Part shown: piece after piece, positions 15,224 through 17,415 of the stretch | How the letters are laid out: each line of letters opens with the position of its first letter | How positions within the stretch are numbered: the first letter of the stretch is position 1 | Source: JBGVMW01 sp045125095 | GTDB taxonomy: Bacteria; Bacillota; Clostridia; Lachnospirales; Lachnospiraceae | DNA: 17,415 nucleotides | Direction: 5' to 3' | Assembly (NCBI GenBank): GCA_045125095.1 | Contig: JBGVMW010000106.1 | Coordinates: 1 to 17,415 of the forward strand | Made by a program: the position numbers and the translations under genes | Notes under the pieces: generated by a model | What the model saw: the letters and a program-made list of their open reading frames with translations, nothing else | The model's database searches: none | Told to the model about the DNA's origin: nothing

Positions 15224-15321
15224 TATCCTAGTACAACGACTAGGAAAGGTATAACGTCCTGCTGTGTGATGTGAGACACGCTCTACTATATAAAAAAGGA
15301 TGTGCACGCTTTGTTCTTGTG

Positions 15322-15768
15322 TTAGTTCGTACGGCTCATGGTACTGTTATGATAAGCTGCATCAAATGTAACATCCTCCCCAAACCATTCAGGTGGGACA
15401 AATGCATTTGCTTCTTCAATCGATGGGAACTCCACCTCCGCCAGAAGCAAATCATTCATTGGCTTGTAAAATTCATCTAACTCGATGGTAAGTTGTTCGC
15501 TAAGTGGAATCAGATAGCGCTTTTTGGAAATAATAGCTCCATCCGCCTTTGTGAGAAGGTGTTCGTAAGCTTCTTTATTTAAAGGCAAATTATATTCTTC
15601 TCGTGCCATCATGCCACTTCCTTTGTAGGTTAAGATATAGTCCTCGTCCTGGCGTCGGACGCGTACTACCGGATTGGTGCAGAGATACGCCTGTTCGATA
15701 ATATGAAAGGGATATTCTTTGATGTTCTCCGGTAGCTTGTTAATTAAAAATTTACGTTCGATTTCCAT
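15322..15768 (-). CDS. CYTH-domain protein (triphosphate tunnel metalloenzyme family)
   Basis: The 148-aa product is a single CYTH domain starting with the ExExK signature MEIERKF (Glu2, Glu4, Lys6). Other expected tunnel residues are Arg36 and Arg38 (VVRVRR), Lys49, Arg56-Glu57-Glu58, Lys82/Arg84, Glu96-Asp98 (IELDEFY) and Glu111/Glu113 (LAEVEF). These line a metal-binding beta tunnel that handles triphosphates. Stand-alone short bacterial CYTH proteins often act as tripolyphosphatases, while others are adenylate cyclases or thiamine-triphosphatases; the sequence alone does not choose among them. No CHAD domain is attached. A GAGGT ribosome site precedes the ATG at 15768. It is the last gene of the minus-strand cluster, 56 nt after the DJ-1 gene. 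Confidence 0.9.
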   Translation of the reverse strand: MEIERKFLINKLPENIKEYPFHIIEQAYLCTNPVVRVRRQDEDYILTYKGSGMMAREEYNLPLNKEAYEHLLTKADGAIISKKRYLIPLSEQLTIELDEFYKPMNDLLLAEVEFPSIEEANAFVPPEWFGEDVTFDAAYHNSTMSRTN

Positions 15769-15824
15769 GTTGACCTCAATTCTCTGCCAAAACCGGCAAG
15801 GTATAAAAGTGTGATGCGCCCTAA

Positions 15825-16376
15825 TTAATGCTTAAACATAATAGATTTTTTTATTGTGTCGGCAGTATTTTTGTCTTTCAGCTGTTCAATCAGGGACAGT
15901 GCAAATGGAATGGCAGTGCCAACTCCCTGACTTGTAGTGACGGTACCATCTTGTTCCACTTCATTTCCGGTAACTGCAGCTTCTGTTAAGCGGTCTTCAA
16001 ATCCCGGATAGCAACAGGCAATCTTACCTTTTAAAATGCCAAGATCCCCAAGAATACTAGGTGCGGCACAGATGGCAGCTACGCGTTTTCCGGTCTTAAA
16101 ATATTCTGTAACAGTGTCAGTTACCTGTTTGCAGTTAGCTAAATGCAAAGTACCCGGCATACCACCTGGGAGTACTACCATGTCTCCATCAGAAAGTGCG
16201 GCATCGCTAATAAGAGTATCTGCCAATACAGAAATATTATGTGCACCGGTTACCGTAAGGGAATCAGAAATACTGACAGTTTCAACAGTGATATCTGCAC
16301 GACGCAGTAAGTCAACAACAGTAAGACCTTCGATTTCTTCAAATCCATTTGCTAAAAAAACAATTACTTTACTCAT
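15825..16376 (-). CDS. DJ-1/PfpI-family protein
   Basis: The 183-aa class I glutamine-amidotransferase-like protein has the DJ-1 pattern: VIVFLANGFEEIEG with conserved Glu16, VVLPGGMPGT (about 67-76), and the nucleophile-elbow AAICAAPS with Cys103, followed by CCYPGFED and the SQGVGTAIPFALSLIE segment. The Glu16-Cys103 pair matches the redox-sensitive pair of DJ-1 (Glu18, Cys106). Members have been linked to oxidative stress, glyoxalase-like or chaperone roles; the substrate here is unknown. The frame is open from 16388, but TGGAG lies 6 nt before the ATG at 16376 and only 2 nt separate GGAG from the upstream ATG, so 16376 is chosen. It lies 62 nt after the LUD gene in the same direction. Confidence 0.92.
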   Translation of the reverse strand: MSKVIVFLANGFEEIEGLTVVDLLRRADITVETVSISDSLTVTGAHNISVLADTLISDAALSDGDMVVLPGGMPGTLHLANCKQVTDTVTEYFKTGKRVAAICAAPSILGDLGILKGKIACCYPGFEDRLTEAAVTGNEVEQDGTVTTSQGVGTAIPFALSLIEQLKDKNTADTIKKSIMFKH

Positions 16377-16438
16377 TATATTCTCCATTTCTCCGCATAA
16401 GCGGCTTTAAAATTATGAAACAATTGTAATCAAACAGA

Positions 16439-17074
16439 TTAGTAGCCTAGTGATTCGCCAATTAAAAAGACTTTAATACGTCCCTTTACACGGCTATTTC
16501 GCGTAATCACAGTCTGGCAACACATACTCTGACTACCAACACAGTTGCCACAACGTCCGGTGACGGCACATGGGGTAGTCAAGTTCAGGCGTATACCATT
16601 TGGTGGGGCGGCAACATTATGTACCCGTTCAATGCCAGAGGCAACATCCGGCACTAGTTTATTCATACCAGCCACAATGATGACAGTTTCCGGACCGAAA
16701 ACCAGACAGGATACACGGTTGCCGGTGCCATCAATATTGACCAGCTCCCCGTCATAGGTAATGGCATTTGTACTCATTAAATAGTAATCTGCCAGCATGG
16801 TTTTTGCATGAAATTCACGGCTTTCCTGAGGCGAAGTGGCTTTTCTTCGGTCAATTAACTGGAAATTACCGTTTTCTAATGCGGTCAATAACCCTAATTC
16901 TTTTACTGTCTCAGAACCGCCAAAGCCCACAGTAGACTGCTCCGGAATGAGAGAAAGAATCTGTTCAAATGCCTCCATTTTCGTGTGACAATAGTAGCCT
17001 TCCATATTGCGCTTTTTCAAATTGGCAATCACAGAGGTGGCTAAATGTTCGTTATGGGTTTCGATTGCTGTCAT
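16439..17074 (-). CDS. LUD-domain protein (LutC/YkgG-like, DUF162)
   Basis: The 211-aa product is a stand-alone LUD domain, the family of lactate-utilisation subunits LutC and part of LutB. Characteristic blocks are STVGFGGSETVKELGLL (about 47-63), ADYYLMSTNAITYDGELVNIDGTGNRV, and the C-terminal VPDVASGIERVHNVAAPPN. A Cys cluster near the C-terminus (169, 175, 178, 185, 186) could bind a metal or cluster; this is not seen in LutC and marks a distinct subgroup. No lutA or lutB partner is nearby, so a lactate role is not supported by context. A perfect AAGGAGG site precedes the ATG at 17074. It is the first gene of a probable LUD, DJ-1, CYTH operon. Confidence 0.88.
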   Translation of the reverse strand: MTAIETHNEHLATSVIANLKKRNMEGYYCHTKMEAFEQILSLIPEQSTVGFGGSETVKELGLLTALENGNFQLIDRRKATSPQESREFHAKTMLADYYLMSTNAITYDGELVNIDGTGNRVSCLVFGPETVIIVAGMNKLVPDVASGIERVHNVAAPPNGIRLNLTTPCAVTGRCGNCVGSQSMCCQTVITRNSRVKGRIKVFLIGESLGY

Positions 17075-17113
17075 AGAGATACCTCCTTTTACCTGTATTC
17101 ATAAGTAAACCCT

Positions 17114-17143
17114 ATCATAAAAGTAGCTGTTTTTCAAGGTAAA
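17114..17143 (-). promoter_or_regulatory. Candidate promoter of the LUD-DJ-1-CYTH cluster
   Basis: On the minus strand, TTTACC (17143-17138) and TATGAT (17119-17114) are separated by 18 bp, about 40 bp before the LUD start codon. The boxes are moderate matches to consensus. Confidence 0.45.
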
Positions 17144-17275
17144 CAATTGTCTTGCTTTCATTATTAAAATGGTATAGAATGTTAGTTACGGCTATTTGTA
17201 CGAATGATAAGAATGGTATAGTTATTTACAAAACGATGTACTAGGAAGGTACGGTATAGTTTCGAACAGTGAAAA

Positions 17276-17415
17276 ATAGGCATTTGCGAAAGTGAAACCC
17301 ATCCGCAAATTGTCAGAATTGTTTGTGCAAATAACTGCTTACTACATAGTCTATATTTGACGCGCTCTCGCTCCCTTCAAACGTAGCGGACACTAAGGCT
17401 GTAAAATACACAGCC
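17276..17415. repeat. Right copy of inverted repeat bracketing the window
   Basis: This is the reverse complement of 39-178 with 136 of 140 identities. The window ends just past the apical hairpin (GGCTGT-loop-ACAGCC, 17397-17415), so the remaining arm of this copy is not visible. It lies upstream of the LUD gene, as the left copy lies upstream of the J-domain gene; in both cases the same strand of the repeat leads into the adjacent gene. Confidence 0.93.

Noticed and set aside
16036..16410. 124-codon plus-strand frame antisense to the DJ-1 gene
   Set aside because: The minus strand encodes an unambiguous DJ-1 protein; the opposite frame is its shadow.
39..17415. Entire window as a composite transposon bounded by inverted repeats
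   Set aside because: The interior holds core genes (tRNA, mbl, flagellar rod, recD2, glgP) and no transposase or recombinase, so the repeats are better explained as dispersed copies.

Overview
The window looks like chromosome of a motile, low-to-moderate GC Firmicute, most likely a flagellated member of the Lachnospiraceae (Roseburia, Agathobacter or Lachnospira type). This is inferred from the Mbl-type MreB joined to flagellar rod genes, RecD2 and ComFC-YvyF in Bacillus-like order, strong AGGAGG-type ribosome binding sites, A/T-rich codon use and a GlgP/MalQ glycogen-degradation pair. No phage, plasmid, insertion sequence, CRISPR array or defence locus is visible.

Layout. Positions 1-178 and 17276-17415 hold two near-identical copies of a structured repeat in inverted orientation, so the window is bracketed by inverted repeats. 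After the left copy come a J-domain protein with a coiled-coil tail (209-784), a tRNA-Arg(ACG) with its own promoter and terminator (847-1029), and a small protein of unknown function (1130-1516). A secreted protein with about four fibronectin-III-like domains (1638-2825, minus) converges on that gene across a bidirectional terminator.

The next block, all plus strand, is mbl/mreB, a flgF-like and a flgG-like rod gene, and a flgJ-like rod-binding gene (3407-6409), closed by a terminator. It matches the mbl-flhO-flhP order of Bacillus subtilis. recD2, comFC and yvyF follow (6558-9988); comFC overlaps the end of recD2 and appears to use a TTG start. The ComFC-YvyF pair is also a Bacillus-like arrangement.

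A LacI-family regulator (10027-11016) precedes glycogen/maltodextrin phosphorylase glgP (11297-13564) and 4-alpha-glucanotransferase malQ (13657-15168). Two near-perfect 14-bp operators with an AACGTT core, 41 bp apart, straddle the predicted glgP promoter. The block is best read as a maltodextrin/glycogen breakdown unit under local control: MalQ rearranges short glucans and GlgP phosphorolyses them to glucose-1-phosphate.

The last block is on the minus strand: a LUD-domain protein, a DJ-1/PfpI-family protein and a CYTH-domain protein (17074 down to 15322), probably cotranscribed.

Most of the window is ordinary core genome. The least explained structures are the terminal inverted repeat with its approximately 108-nt hairpin, the 128-aa unknown protein, and a few small intergenic repeats and hairpins. 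I see no convincing new multi-gene system.
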